From: Lysobacterales bacterium
GTDB taxonomy: Bacteria; Pseudomonadota; Gammaproteobacteria; Xanthomonadales; SZUA-38
Direction: 5' to 3'
Assembly: GCA_028285525.1 (NCBI GenBank)
Contig: JANQOZ010000001.1
Coordinates: forward strand, 1-64,000
DNA length: 64,000 bases
Under the pieces are notes generated by a model, which saw nothing but the letters and a program-made list of their open reading frames with translations, ran no database searches and had not been told where the DNA came from. A program made the translations under genes and the position numbers. Below are positions 25,417 to 34,395 of the stretch, piece after piece (position 1 is the stretch's first letter; each line of letters begins with the position of its first letter).

Positions 25417-25827
25417 CTAGGGTTCCTTTCGCATCAACTGGTTGTCGAGATTGATCAGGTCGCCCAGGACCCAGATTTCCCGTATTTTCTCAGCTTCGAA
25501 AATGAACAGTGCCGCACCCCGCCATTGAACTTGCTGTCCGGTGGCTGGGAACCCTCGGAATTCATTCACATGATCTCCAACGAAAGTCATCCGAGCAAAA
25601 GCTTTTGGCGCCTCAACAACGAGGTCATCGATAACGCAACGATAGTTGGCTAGCGAGTTATGAACAGAGTCAACGTAATCCATGAATTCATCAAACCCAT
25701 GCCTTTCGTCTCCGAGCGACCCGCGAAACACTACGTTCGGATGGAGCAGTTCAGGTATCACCGATCTGTCTCGGTCGTCCCAAATCTCTCGATAAAAACG
25801 CTCTACTTTCTCACGAAGAATCGACAC
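25417..25827 (-). CDS. SnoaL-like/NTF2-fold protein
   Basis: A 136-residue protein of the SnoaL-like (NTF2) fold: REKVERFYREIWDDRD start, HPNVVFRGSLG, GFDEFMDYVDSVHNSLANY, ATGQQVQWRGAALFIFEAEKIREIWVLGD end. Members include polyketide cyclases, small isomerases and many of unknown role. I prefer the GTG at 25827 (GGAG 9 nt upstream) over a TTG at 25848. It lies alone on the minus strand at the end of the accessory-looking region; substrate unknown. Confidence 0.72.
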   Translation of the reverse strand: MSILREKVERFYREIWDDRDRSVIPELLHPNVVFRGSLGDERHGFDEFMDYVDSVHNSLANYRCVIDDLVVEAPKAFARMTFVGDHVNEFRGFPATGQQVQWRGAALFIFEAEKIREIWVLGDLINLDNQLMRKEP

Positions 25828-25972
25828 TAAGATGAGCTCCAAACACAAGCGTCAGCCACCGGCCAGGCGCGAAGCGTTTCGGCGGTCAGCTCCCTGTAGT
25901 TGTGGAGCGTCACGCCAAAACGAAGAAAATTCTATACGGAGTTTAAGCGCCTTTAGGTGGGCTAACGCCGAT

Positions 25973-27241
25973 TCAGCGAAACGGCATGGCTTTTTCGGCG
26001 ACGGGCGCTAAGGCCTGACACAGGGCCTCAGTACCCGGAATAACCCGCTCGATAGGGAATTCGCCGGTATCGCCCGCATCGAATGCGTAGGTTACGGTGG
26101 CAGCGTTACAGCCCGAAAACTCGAAACGCATCGTGCCGACCGGCACCGTGTCTACCGCGGCTTCGTCGTCAAAGCGCCCACCGCTGGACTGAAAGAGCAT
26201 GGCGTCTACGGCGTTGCCTTGATAGTCGCCGCTGGCAGTATACCAGCGGGTAGACCCGTCAGCGCCTTCAGAATCGTTGGCGTAGGTAAACCAGGCGGCA
26301 AAGAAAAACGCGCTGTCTGGGTTAACGTCCAGTAGCAGGCCTGAGCCGCTGGTCACCGGGTAGAACCACGCGCCCGAGACCCCCTGGTTGATTTCAAACG
26401 CATTGTCGTCAGCGAGCGTAATCGCTCGGACGCCACCTCCCGCCTGAAATTCTGACACGTAGACGGTGCCCAGATCGGGGGAGACCGTGATCCCATTTGT
26501 TCCGAGAAACGTGGCGGCAGCAGCATCACCATCGCTGGTTCCAAATTGCCCGGTGCCAGCGAGCTCGTTGATAGTGCCATCAAGCGTAACCGTCACCACG
26601 CGATTGACACCGAGCGTGGCGTAGATGGTGTCGGCTCCTATGGCGATATACCCAACCTGATTACCGGGTTGGGCGATGAGGGTTTGATTTCCATCACCGT
26701 CGAAGCGAATGATCTTGCCGTCGTTAAAGTTACCGGTGTAGAGCCGCCCCTGGCTGTCAAAGGCCACGCCTGCAGGCCCGTTGATCTCACCGCCACTGGC
26801 AAAGACAGACACGGTGCCATCTGGAGTCACCCGGGAAATCCGGCTGAGATTGTAGTCCGCCACAAAGAGGTCGCCGCCCTCATCAAACACCAGGCCTGCG
26901 GCCAAAGAAAAACCGGTGGCGTAGTTGGACGTCTGTCCGTCCGGCGTACGCTGGACCACACGTTGACTGCTGGAAACATAAAAGTTGCCATCGCCGTCGA
27001 ATACGGTGCCAAGCGGAAATTCCAGATTGCTCAGAAAGGTCTGCACATCACCGTCAGTAATGCGAAACACCCGGTTGCCGTTGGGTTGGGACACGTAGAC
27101 TGACCCGTCGGGTCCCACCTCCAGCCCGTCGAGGCCGCCCTGGCCTGTGGTGATCGTCGAGACGGTTGTTGCCCCAGCCGATCCTGCGATCCCAATCGCC
27201 ACCCACAACATACCCGCCGCTAAAATTTTCCTTAGATTCAT
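25973..27241 (-). CDS. Exported NHL-repeat beta-propeller protein with shared NQG C-terminal module
   Basis: A 422-residue exported protein. The signal peptide (MNLRKILAAGMLWVAIGIAG) is followed by a beta-propeller of NHL/SMP-30-like blades (about 30-275; repeats such as GLDGLEVGPDGSVYVSQP, GPAGVAFDSQGRLYTGNF, GTNGITVSPDLGTVYVSE). The last 141 residues (282-422) form a separate module starting FEINQGVSGAWF and containing AAWFTYAND, RWYTASGDYQG and PIERVIPGTEALC; this module also ends the GH-A glycosidase at 45893-47461. ATG 27241 was chosen because it begins the signal peptide; a longer frame to 27364 is unlikely. Divergent from the LytS-type kinase gene. Function unknown; lactonase activity is possible for such propellers. 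Confidence 0.78.
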   Translation of the reverse strand: MNLRKILAAGMLWVAIGIAGSAGATTVSTITTGQGGLDGLEVGPDGSVYVSQPNGNRVFRITDGDVQTFLSNLEFPLGTVFDGDGNFYVSSSQRVVQRTPDGQTSNYATGFSLAAGLVFDEGGDLFVADYNLSRISRVTPDGTVSVFASGGEINGPAGVAFDSQGRLYTGNFNDGKIIRFDGDGNQTLIAQPGNQVGYIAIGADTIYATLGVNRVVTVTLDGTINELAGTGQFGTSDGDAAAATFLGTNGITVSPDLGTVYVSEFQAGGGVRAITLADDNAFEINQGVSGAWFYPVTSGSGLLLDVNPDSAFFFAAWFTYANDSEGADGSTRWYTASGDYQGNAVDAMLFQSSGGRFDDEAAVDTVPVGTMRFEFSGCNAATVTYAFDAGDTGEFPIERVIPGTEALCQALAPVAEKAMPFR

Positions 27242-27264
27242 CCCCGTTGTCTTCCTCGCTACGA

Positions 27265-27274
27265 AAAGAACGGT
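27265..27274 (-). promoter_or_regulatory. LytTR/AlgR-like box
   Basis: On the minus strand the sequence reads ACCGTTCTTT, close to the AlgR-type ACCGTTCGTC element, 24 bp before the NHL-protein start and in the spacer shared with the LytS/LytTR system. Suggestive only. Confidence 0.25.
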
Positions 27275-27426
27275 AGTTTTTTCATAGTGGCCGCGGCTCA
27301 ACAATGACGATGGGGCCAGCTTGGGTGCTGATGGGACGAACCTCGCCCAGCAAGGGGCGAGCACAAATGTGCTTGAACCCAGGGGCGCGCTATACGACAG
27401 TGCGCAGCAGAAAGGGCCGTCACTTA

Positions 27427-28599
27427 ATGATAAATCCAGTTATTCCCGCCATCGACAACCCAGCCGAAGTCCGCAGGCGTACCTCAGCACTTATGAGTGC
27501 CACTCCCCTCTCAACGGGAGTCTTGATGGCGGTCGGCGCCTTCTGGATGGCGGTCGGCTGCTTGTATCTCCTGTCGGTCATTCTGAACGCCCAGAAATTT
27601 GATCAGCCGTTCGAAGTGACTTTTCGAATATTCCTGGGCAACCAGGGCATCTACCTGTGCTGGGCAGCATTCAACATCCTGATGATCAGCATTCTGCGGC
27701 GCGCGAGCCGCGATGGCGGCTGGGCCAAGATTGCCGTTTTGGTCGGCATCGCAGGCCTGGTTTGGCTGCCCGTTAACCTCTGGCTGGACGGCACCATTGC
27801 GGACTGGACTTATCAGCGCGACTCACGGTCGGCTTTGGAACTGTTTGCTCAGACGAACTTCTTCTCCGTCTTTTTTGTCGTGATGCTTTATCTCCTGGTG
27901 GTGTTTGCCAGCCTGGGGTGGACCTACATTGAGCGGTGGCAAGCGGCGCGGGAAGCTGCGCTGCGCCTCGAAGGCGAGCGGGTTTCTGATCAGCTGGAGC
28001 TTGCCGACCTCCGCATGCAGCTGCTGAGGTCTCAGCTAAGCCCCCACTTCCTGTTCAACGCGTTGGGATCCATCAGCGGACTCATTCGCACCGCGTCATC
28101 TGCCGAAGCCAATACGGCGATCCAAAACCTTGGCGACATGCTGCGGTTTTCTCTGGCGACCAGCGATGAACCGCTGATTCTCCTCGAAGACGAACTCACG
28201 TTCTGCCAACGCTACCTCGCACTGCAAGAGCTGAGATTTGGTGACCGTTTTGAATCCATCATCGACGCAGGGGACATCCCGCCCGGAACCACCTGCCCGC
28301 CATTTGTGCTGCAGACCCTGCTCGAAAACGCGTTTGTACACGGTGTCGAACGGCGTCAGGAGCCATCGATCATCAACACCCAGATTCGGGTTAACGACAC
28401 CGCAGTATTTCTCCAGGTCAGCAACCCGGTAGCGGCAAAGTCAGACGAACACGGTGCCGGCCTTGGCATAGCGCTCACCAATTTGCGTCATCGGCTTCGC
28501 CTTTTGTTCAGCGAAGAGTCGACGGTTTCGGCAGAGGTAGCAGATGGTCGCTTTGAAGCAACCGTAACGTTGCCCCGCAGCATCAGCGACGACCCATGA
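27427..28599 (+). CDS. LytS-family sensor histidine kinase
   Basis: A 390-residue membrane kinase. About four membrane helices (within residues 20-180) precede a coiled linker (EAALRLEGERVSDQLELADLR) and the His_kinase domain: phosphoacceptor His in SPHFLFNALGSI (about 209-220), and an ATP-binding part with LLENAFVHGV and GAGLGIALTNLRHRL. No extracytoplasmic sensor domain is evident, so the signal may be membrane-borne. A weak ribosome site (AAAGGG) lies 11 nt before ATG 27427; the frame extends to 27304 but that part lacks protein character. It overlaps the response regulator by 4 bp. Confidence 0.87.
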   Translation: MINPVIPAIDNPAEVRRRTSALMSATPLSTGVLMAVGAFWMAVGCLYLLSVILNAQKFDQPFEVTFRIFLGNQGIYLCWAAFNILMISILRRASRDGGWAKIAVLVGIAGLVWLPVNLWLDGTIADWTYQRDSRSALELFAQTNFFSVFFVVMLYLLVVFASLGWTYIERWQAAREAALRLEGERVSDQLELADLRMQLLRSQLSPHFLFNALGSISGLIRTASSAEANTAIQNLGDMLRFSLATSDEPLILLEDELTFCQRYLALQELRFGDRFESIIDAGDIPPGTTCPPFVLQTLLENAFVHGVERRQEPSIINTQIRVNDTAVFLQVSNPVAAKSDEHGAGLGIALTNLRHRLRLLFSEESTVSAEVADGRFEATVTLPRSISDDP

Positions 28600-29372
28600 G
28601 TCGCGATGATCCTCAAACCATCACCGCGGTGATCGTTGACGATGAGCCTCTGGCCCGGACCAACGTCCGGGAGGCGCTTCGACCATTCCAGCAATGGCAG
28701 GTTGTTGGTGAGCTAGCCAGCGGCGAGGGGGCTTTGGAGATGGTGCGGAAGCTACAACCACAGGTGATCTTTCTGGATGTGCAGATGCCTGGCGCCAGCG
28801 GCATCGAGGTGGGTCGACAGTTGCTCACCCTGAAGGAGCCACCGCTCATCGTCTTTGTCACGGCGTACGATCAGTACGCCATTTCCGCTTTTGAGCTGTT
28901 CGCCTTTGACTACATCCTAAAACCCTTCGACGACGAACGATTCAACCGCACCGTCGAACGCATTGAGCTTTGTCTGGCGGAAGACGAAACCCGCCGCAGC
29001 GTTCGGCGTCAGCAGTCCGACTACCGCGATCCCAAAAAGCCGCTGGATCGACTAGTGATTCGCTCGGTGGGCTCGATCCGCATTATTGACGTCGTCGACG
29101 TGTTCTGGCTTCGGGCCAGCGGGAATTATGTGGAAGTGGGGCACAGAGACGGTGTACACCTGCAGCGGGTGCCGCTGTCTTTTCTGGAAGACCATCTAGA
29201 CCCCAAACGCTTTTGCCGCACGCATCGCAGCGCCATTGTGGCGCTGACTGAGGTGAAAGAATATCGCCACGGTTCAGATGACAGCGGCCAGGTGATTACC
29301 CGCGACGGCACGGAGATTCCGGTGAGTGCCAGCTATCGGTCGGCCCTGTTCGAAAGGCTCGGGATCGACTGA
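28596..29372 (+). CDS. LytTR-family response regulator
   Basis: A 258-residue regulator: receiver domain (about 10-125) with acidic pair VDDEP, phosphoacceptor Asp in IFLDVQMPG (about 61), and Lys in ILKPFD; then a LytTR DNA-binding domain (about 150-255: LVIRSVGSIRIIDVVDVFWLRASGNYVEV, FCRTHRSAIVAL). It partners the LytS-type kinase upstream (ATGA overlap). Likely targets are the flanking secreted-protein genes, since CGTT-type boxes occur in both spacers (inference). Confidence 0.9.
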   Translation: MSRDDPQTITAVIVDDEPLARTNVREALRPFQQWQVVGELASGEGALEMVRKLQPQVIFLDVQMPGASGIEVGRQLLTLKEPPLIVFVTAYDQYAISAFELFAFDYILKPFDDERFNRTVERIELCLAEDETRRSVRRQQSDYRDPKKPLDRLVIRSVGSIRIIDVVDVFWLRASGNYVEVGHRDGVHLQRVPLSFLEDHLDPKRFCRTHRSAIVALTEVKEYRHGSDDSGQVITRDGTEIPVSASYRSALFERLGID

Positions 29373-29419
29373 TCACGCGTATGCAATGGCGCCAAGGGCA
29401 CTGCGGTTGGAACAAGTCC

Positions 29420-29498
29420 ACCGTTCGGCAGCCACATTCAACCACTTTGCCAGGCTTGCACCGTTGTCCGATGTGCAGGTTTGTCGTTCAGTGTCGTT
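29420..29498 (+). promoter_or_regulatory. Cluster of CGTT boxes upstream of the beta-helix gene
   Basis: Four CGTT boxes in 79 bp: ACCGTT at 29420-29425 and 29460-29465, GTCGTT at 29483-29488 and 29493-29498. The first, ACCGTTCGGC, is close to AlgR/LytTR-type elements. They lie 33-111 bp before the start of the tagged beta-helix gene and just past the LytTR regulator gene. Confidence 0.35.
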
Positions 29499-29530
29499 GT
29501 AAAGCCAATGGCCCGAGCTGAGGAAACCCG

Positions 29531-30985
29531 ATGAAGAGCGTCGACGCACCCAATAGCCAACGCGTAATTGCGATGACCACAAAGCTGCTTTTCGTTCTTC
29601 TGCTGGCGATCGCGGCCGCGTTTCCGCTTAGCAGCGGCGCCCAGATTGTGCTGCCCACCTATCTGCAGGTGGTTGTTGGGACAACGTCGGACGACGTCAA
29701 TGCGGTGGGCTGTTCTTTGCGCCAGGCGCTGGCCACGGTTGCAAGCGATGCTAACGTCGGCGATTGCCAGCGCCAGCGGCTGGCCGGGGACCGGCCCAAT
29801 CAGATCCTTTTTGACTCCGCCATCGTGCCAGGGCAGATCATTCTCACTCAGCAGCTCGATGTCACGGCGGACACGGCCATCAACGGGCCGGGACAAGAGG
29901 TATTCCAGATCTCCGGCGTAGGAGCCCATCGCATCTTCCAGGTAAGCACCGCGGAGCTTGTGGTGCGCGATATCACCCTGACTCAGGGCAGCACTATGGC
30001 CGACGGCGGCGCGATTCTCAGCGATGGCCCGGTGACCGTTTCCAACAGCCGAATTATCAACTCAAGAGCCACGTCCATCGGAGGTTTCGGGGGTGCCATT
30101 GCCATTGAAAGCGGCGGCTCTCTGTTGCTGCGGTCATCCGAAATCAGCGGCTGCTCGGCCGACTTTGGTGGTGGCGGGCTCTCGCTGCGCGGTCCGTTTG
30201 AAATTTCGGACAGCATCATCTCGAACAATGACGCGCAAAACGGCGGCGCAGTGCTCGCGATCGCTGACGGAACGATTTCTGGTAGTCAGATCACCAACAA
30301 CAACACCAGCCTCGGATCGAGCATTCAGGTGTCAGCAGCGAATGTAGTCGTTGAATCCAGCACGCTCACCGCAGGCAGCGGAACCAGCGAGCGGCTGATC
30401 GAACTCCTGGCTGATGGCGTACTGCGGGTTTCGGGTTCACATCTTCAGGATCTGTCCGGCACAGGAGTCGGCGTGTTGGCCCTAGATGGGGCCAACTTTA
30501 CCAACGTTGAGCTGACCATCGAGAATTCCACCATCACGGGCAGCCGGGGCATTGCCGCACAAAACTTCCTGGCGCTGTTGAACAGCACGATCACCGTCAC
30601 CGAGACGCCGGCACTGCAGTTTTTCTCGGGAGGCACAGCTCGCGGTCGCATCGCCAACTCCATTGTGGTGAGCGATGGCGCCGATGACTGCGTCACGAAC
30701 GGCGCGACGCTGGTGGAAAACAGCCACAATATTTACACCGACGGGGACTGCACCGACGTCCAGGAGAATCTGATTTTCGCTGATCCTGCCCTGGGACCGC
30801 TCAGCGACTACGGCGGCCCAACGCTCACCCGCCTACCTTTGGCTGGCAGCCCTGCCATCGACGCAGGCAACCTCTTTTGCCCAGGCACCGACCAGCGCGG
30901 CTTTGCCCGCACCGACGGTTTGTGTGACATCGGGGCTATCGAAGTCGGCGCCACTGATACGCTGTTCGCCGATGGATTTGAGTAG
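29531..30985 (+). CDS. Secreted CSLREA/choice-of-anchor-Q beta-helix protein, C-terminal tail LFADGFE
   Basis: A 484-residue exported protein. After a signal peptide (to about 37) it has a CSLREA-like motif (GCSLRQALATVASD), a right-handed beta-helix of short degenerate repeats (about 110-390, for example GGAILSDGPVTVSNSRI, GGGGLSLRGPFEISDSII), and a choice-of-anchor-Q block at the end (YGGPTLTRLPLAGSPAIDAG, TDQRGFARTDGLCDIGAIE). Families with that block carry different C-terminal anchors in different bacteria; here the anchor position is occupied by ATDTLFADGFE at the very end. GAGG lies 8 nt before the ATG. Probably cell-surface or secreted; ligand unknown. Confidence 0.82.
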   Translation: MKSVDAPNSQRVIAMTTKLLFVLLLAIAAAFPLSSGAQIVLPTYLQVVVGTTSDDVNAVGCSLRQALATVASDANVGDCQRQRLAGDRPNQILFDSAIVPGQIILTQQLDVTADTAINGPGQEVFQISGVGAHRIFQVSTAELVVRDITLTQGSTMADGGAILSDGPVTVSNSRIINSRATSIGGFGGAIAIESGGSLLLRSSEISGCSADFGGGGLSLRGPFEISDSIISNNDAQNGGAVLAIADGTISGSQITNNNTSLGSSIQVSAANVVVESSTLTAGSGTSERLIELLADGVLRVSGSHLQDLSGTGVGVLALDGANFTNVELTIENSTITGSRGIAAQNFLALLNSTITVTETPALQFFSGGTARGRIANSIVVSDGADDCVTNGATLVENSHNIYTDGDCTDVQENLIFADPALGPLSDYGGPTLTRLPLAGSPAIDAGNLFCPGTDQRGFARTDGLCDIGAIEVGATDTLFADGFE

Positions 30986-31066
30986 CCGGGCTCGAGGTTC
31001 AACACCAAAGGTCAAATGGTTTTGCGGCGCTGAATGATACGGCAGCGCATGCGGGTAGCATCCTCC

Positions 31067-31918
31067 CTAGCGCTGTCGACGCCAGAAAGGCGCGGTGAAA
31101 AAGAACAGTCCAACGAGAAAAATAAAAATGCAGAAACCGAGGCCGATGTTGCCACTCTTCTGCACTCGCGACCTTGCCGTCGCAACGAGCTCCTCAGGCG
31201 TTTTCTTTCCGGGCTCCAACAAATACAAGTATCTTCGGTTTTTGTCTTCAATGGGGTAGAGGACGCCTTCCGATAGATGGCCAATGACACTGACATCCTC
31301 AAGCGGGAGGTAGTGGAGCGAAAGGCGGATGTCGCCTTCTACGAGGCTCTCCGCCTCTGGCTTGTTTGAGAACATGCCGTCAGATCGGCAGAACAACGGC
31401 CTATCCCCAAGCGATGGTACAGTTTGAATTCGGTGATCATCACAGCGGATTTGTTCACCCTCAAGGCGCCGATCGAGAATCTGCTCCGACAACCTCAACC
31501 CCGAAACTTCCAGCGGATTGGGCGTCTCATAAAAAATACTGAAAGGCGGCGCCGCAGGCATCTCCCAATCATAGGTGACTGTCCGACTGCCCTCGGTGTT
31601 GGAGACCTTCCTTACTAATTTCTCAATTCTCCGTTCCAAAAACAGTGCACGGAGCTCCAGTCCAAACAAATCGTCGACGAGAGTTTCGTCTGATTCACCT
31701 TGGCCGTAGACGTAGACGTATGGATAGACTCTTGAGGTGTCGCTGCCGATGACCACTCGGTCGACGTAGGACTCAAGAATCTCATTCAAAGTTGTGGTGG
31801 CTCCCGTCCTCTGCCGTTCATTCCAAAGGAATCCCCACACCGCAAACGCCATGAAGATCGAACCATAGACCATGGCTCCGATTTTCTGCAGTTTCGTTTG
31901 TTGCTTCTCCTGCGCCAT
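31067..31918 (-). CDS. TMEM43-like membrane protein
   Basis: A 283-residue protein with one N-terminal helix (about 15-31, AMVYGSIFMAFAVWGFL) directly followed by WNERQR, and one C-terminal helix (about 255-275, IGLGFCIFIFLVGLFFFTAPF). The WNE(x)R motif after the first helix, the ESGL-like RLSEQILDRRL region and the general layout resemble TMEM43 (DUF1625) proteins, which are usually longer with more C-terminal helices. The large central part would then be extracytoplasmic. Role unknown. The gene stands alone between two secreted-protein genes. Confidence 0.5.
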   Translation of the reverse strand: MAQEKQQTKLQKIGAMVYGSIFMAFAVWGFLWNERQRTGATTTLNEILESYVDRVVIGSDTSRVYPYVYVYGQGESDETLVDDLFGLELRALFLERRIEKLVRKVSNTEGSRTVTYDWEMPAAPPFSIFYETPNPLEVSGLRLSEQILDRRLEGEQIRCDDHRIQTVPSLGDRPLFCRSDGMFSNKPEAESLVEGDIRLSLHYLPLEDVSVIGHLSEGVLYPIEDKNRRYLYLLEPGKKTPEELVATARSRVQKSGNIGLGFCIFIFLVGLFFFTAPFWRRQR

Positions 31919-32150
31919 GGCGTCTCTCTCTTTCGGTCACTCATTGGGCGTCCCAAGCAGCTCTCGCCCTACGTACCTCGAGTGGTTTCTTCTAAAACGC
32001 CAGCGACGGCCTTCAGCGCACATTCGGACTCGACGCAGGCAGTGCTAGAGCTTGCGTGACCCCCATCACACTTCCCGCATCGCAGGGAGCCGATGGTGAT
32101 TTTGTTCAATATTCCTGTCGCACAAGCCGGATGATCAGCCGCGGCGTCAC

Positions 32151-32165
32151 GGTCAGGTTATGACC
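32151..32165. promoter_or_regulatory. Short inverted repeat upstream of Ig/beta-trefoil gene
   Basis: GGTCA-GGTTA-TGACC, 36 bp before the ATG, in a 282-bp spacer that otherwise shows nothing I can name. Possible operator. Confidence 0.25.
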
Positions 32166-32200
32166 TTTAGGCGCTGAACATTTCCATCGAGAGGCTTCCC

Positions 32201-34249
32201 ATGATCAAACCAGTTTTTTGCTCTGCCCTAGTGCTTGCTGGTGCCGCAACAACCGCGCAAGGCGCTAACGCCGTGTTTACTGGCGTCGCCGGACAACCCA
32301 TCAGCGGGCAGGTGTCTACGGCCACGGGTAGCCCCATCGAACTGCTTCTGGGACCGGGTAATGGCACCCTAACGGACGCGGCGGGCAACCCGGGCATCGG
32401 AGCGGACGGCACCTTTATCTTTACGCCCGACACCACGTTTTCTGGCGCAGATCACTTTGTCTTCGCCAGCCAAGCGAGCGGGGAGACACAAGCGTTTGAG
32501 GCGCGACTGTTTTCCGGCCCTCTGCAGCTGCTTTCTGCCGACGATCGAACGTTGGCTTTAGTCGCGACACAGCCAGCCAACCGGTCACCGGTGGCCTTAG
32601 CGTCTGCCGATGACCCGGGTGCGCTCTGGCACGCGGACTCTACCGATGGCAGCCTCACATTTTTCACGGCGCTTGCGCCGCAGGGCAACGTCGCACTGGA
32701 GACCTGGCAGCCTGGAAGCGCCGGCACTGACGTTACGGTCTACTCAGCCAACGGACAGGCCTGGCAGGCGTTTTATCTGACCACGAGCAGCCGCGGAAAC
32801 GATCAGATCCGCAGCCGCTTCACCAACTTCAGTCTGCAGCGTTCCGGCGGTGGGGTGACCGCCCAGCCGCTGCTGGCTACGATCAGCGGCGACTGGCTGA
32901 TCGCAGGGCCAGAACAAACGGCGCCGCCTTCGCCCCGAGACGATCTGTTTTCCGGAAACGTGGATTCGGTGATCAGCGGCGACGTGCTGCTGAACGACCA
33001 GGCCAACAGCATCGACTTCGCCTCATTTCTTGCTTCGCGCCCTCAGCACGGGTCATTTGTCGGCATCAACGAATCCATCTATGGCGGCCTGGCGCCGTTC
33101 GGCAACTTCGACTATCTGCCCGATCCAGGCTTCCAGGGCACAGACCAGTTCACTTACGTCGTGCGAGGGTCCGCGCGGGGCGCGCCATCCAGGCTGGTTA
33201 CCGTCACGCTGCGGGTCGGCGAGGTGGATACCAACGACCCGGTCGCCACTGACGACATTTTTGTCTCGGCGGTCGACTCACCGATCAGCAACCGTGTGCT
33301 TCTGAACGACTTCAACGCTGCGGGCGGATTTTTTGATCCGCAGGCGGTGCTGGTTTCAGAGCCCCGATTCGGTGAGTTTTTCGGCATCAACGAATCCATC
33401 TATGGCGGCCTCGCCCCCTTTGGCGACTTCGACTATCAGCCCGACCCGGGCTTCGAAGGACTGGACTCGTTTTCCTACCGGATCTTGAACTCAGGCGCCG
33501 CGTCACCGGTGGCGACCGTGTTCCTGGTTGTCGGGCAGGTCCATATTGCTCCCAGCGCCAACTGGCAGCTGGTGCTGGACGCTTTTCCCAATCGAAACCG
33601 CACGCGCTTTACGCTTGAGACTTCCGGCAATCCGGCCACTCAGACGTTTGAAATCATTCCGGGGTCGGCACCCGGTGAGTTCCAGTTGGGCTTTGGCAAC
33701 CGTGTGCTCGAAACCTGGCAGCCCCAGGCGCAGGGTCTTGAGGCCACGCTCTTCGCAAGCAACGGGCAGCTATGGCAGCGCTTCAAGCTGAGCAATGACC
33801 CTGCAGCCGGGGCACTGGTAATTCAAAGCGCCTTCAACAGCCGAAATCTATCGGCCGCATCGAACGTCAGCGGCAGCCCCGTGGGCACCGCCACTCCTGA
33901 CGACGATGACCGCCAGCGGTGGCTCATCGCGGGCCTCAGCCAGGCGTTCGGGCCTGTTGCTACGGACGATACATACAGCACCAGCGCCGACGTCACGATC
34001 GAGGGAAACGTGCTGGACAACGACGAGGCACGGGGCTTTAACATCGGCGCATTTCTGGTGAGCGAGCCACAAAACGGCACGCTGGGCCCTAACATTCGCA
34101 GCGATGAAGGTATCGCGCTCTCCGGTCAGTTCACTTACATCCCCGACCCTGGCTTTGTGGGCACCGATGAGTTTGTGTATCTCGCGCTGAGCAGCTCGAA
34201 CGGCGCGCCGTCGCGCTACGCCACCGTTCGGGTCACCGTCACGCCGTGA
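32201..34249 (+). CDS. Secreted repeat protein with alternating Ig-like and beta-trefoil-like regions
   Basis: A 682-residue exported protein (signal peptide to about 22). Four cadherin/VCBS-like Ig units (about 25-105, 245-345, 350-445, 585-682) share FxYxPDPGFxGxDxFxY strands, and two regions (about 108-240 and 450-580) share LETWQP, V/ATxxxxNGQxWQxF and DRQRWLIAG-type blocks, resembling ricin-type beta-trefoils. The second and third Ig units contain an exact 30-bp DNA repeat (33061-33090 and 33382-33411) encoding GINESIYGGL, evidence of recent internal duplication. No C-terminal sorting tail is seen; it ends VRVTVTP. Likely an adhesin or carbohydrate-binding protein (inference). Confidence 0.72.
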   Translation: MIKPVFCSALVLAGAATTAQGANAVFTGVAGQPISGQVSTATGSPIELLLGPGNGTLTDAAGNPGIGADGTFIFTPDTTFSGADHFVFASQASGETQAFEARLFSGPLQLLSADDRTLALVATQPANRSPVALASADDPGALWHADSTDGSLTFFTALAPQGNVALETWQPGSAGTDVTVYSANGQAWQAFYLTTSSRGNDQIRSRFTNFSLQRSGGGVTAQPLLATISGDWLIAGPEQTAPPSPRDDLFSGNVDSVISGDVLLNDQANSIDFASFLASRPQHGSFVGINESIYGGLAPFGNFDYLPDPGFQGTDQFTYVVRGSARGAPSRLVTVTLRVGEVDTNDPVATDDIFVSAVDSPISNRVLLNDFNAAGGFFDPQAVLVSEPRFGEFFGINESIYGGLAPFGDFDYQPDPGFEGLDSFSYRILNSGAASPVATVFLVVGQVHIAPSANWQLVLDAFPNRNRTRFTLETSGNPATQTFEIIPGSAPGEFQLGFGNRVLETWQPQAQGLEATLFASNGQLWQRFKLSNDPAAGALVIQSAFNSRNLSAASNVSGSPVGTATPDDDDRQRWLIAGLSQAFGPVATDDTYSTSADVTIEGNVLDNDEARGFNIGAFLVSEPQNGTLGPNIRSDEGIALSGQFTYIPDPGFVGTDEFVYLALSSSNGAPSRYATVRVTVTP

Positions 34250-34269
34250 TCGCGCCGTCCAAAACACGG

Positions 34270-34288
34270 AAGGGGGCTTCGCCCCCTT
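34270..34288 (+). terminator. Terminator-like hairpin
   Basis: Perfect 8-bp stem AAGGGGGC-TTC-GCCCCCTT, 20 bp past the stop of the Ig/beta-trefoil gene and before a convergent gene. No T-run follows on either strand. Confidence 0.55.
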
Positions 34289-34395
34289 GGTGTCAGGGAC
34301 TGCCCTCGGTCTGCTAGAGACAGATCACGGGCAACTGCCCAGAAAATTTGTTCGATGGTTGCCTGAAATGATGTTGTCTGGGCGGTGAGGCCTGC

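Noticed and set aside
33061..33411. CRISPR or tandem repeat array
   Set aside because: Only two copies, 321 bp apart, within a coding region in frame.
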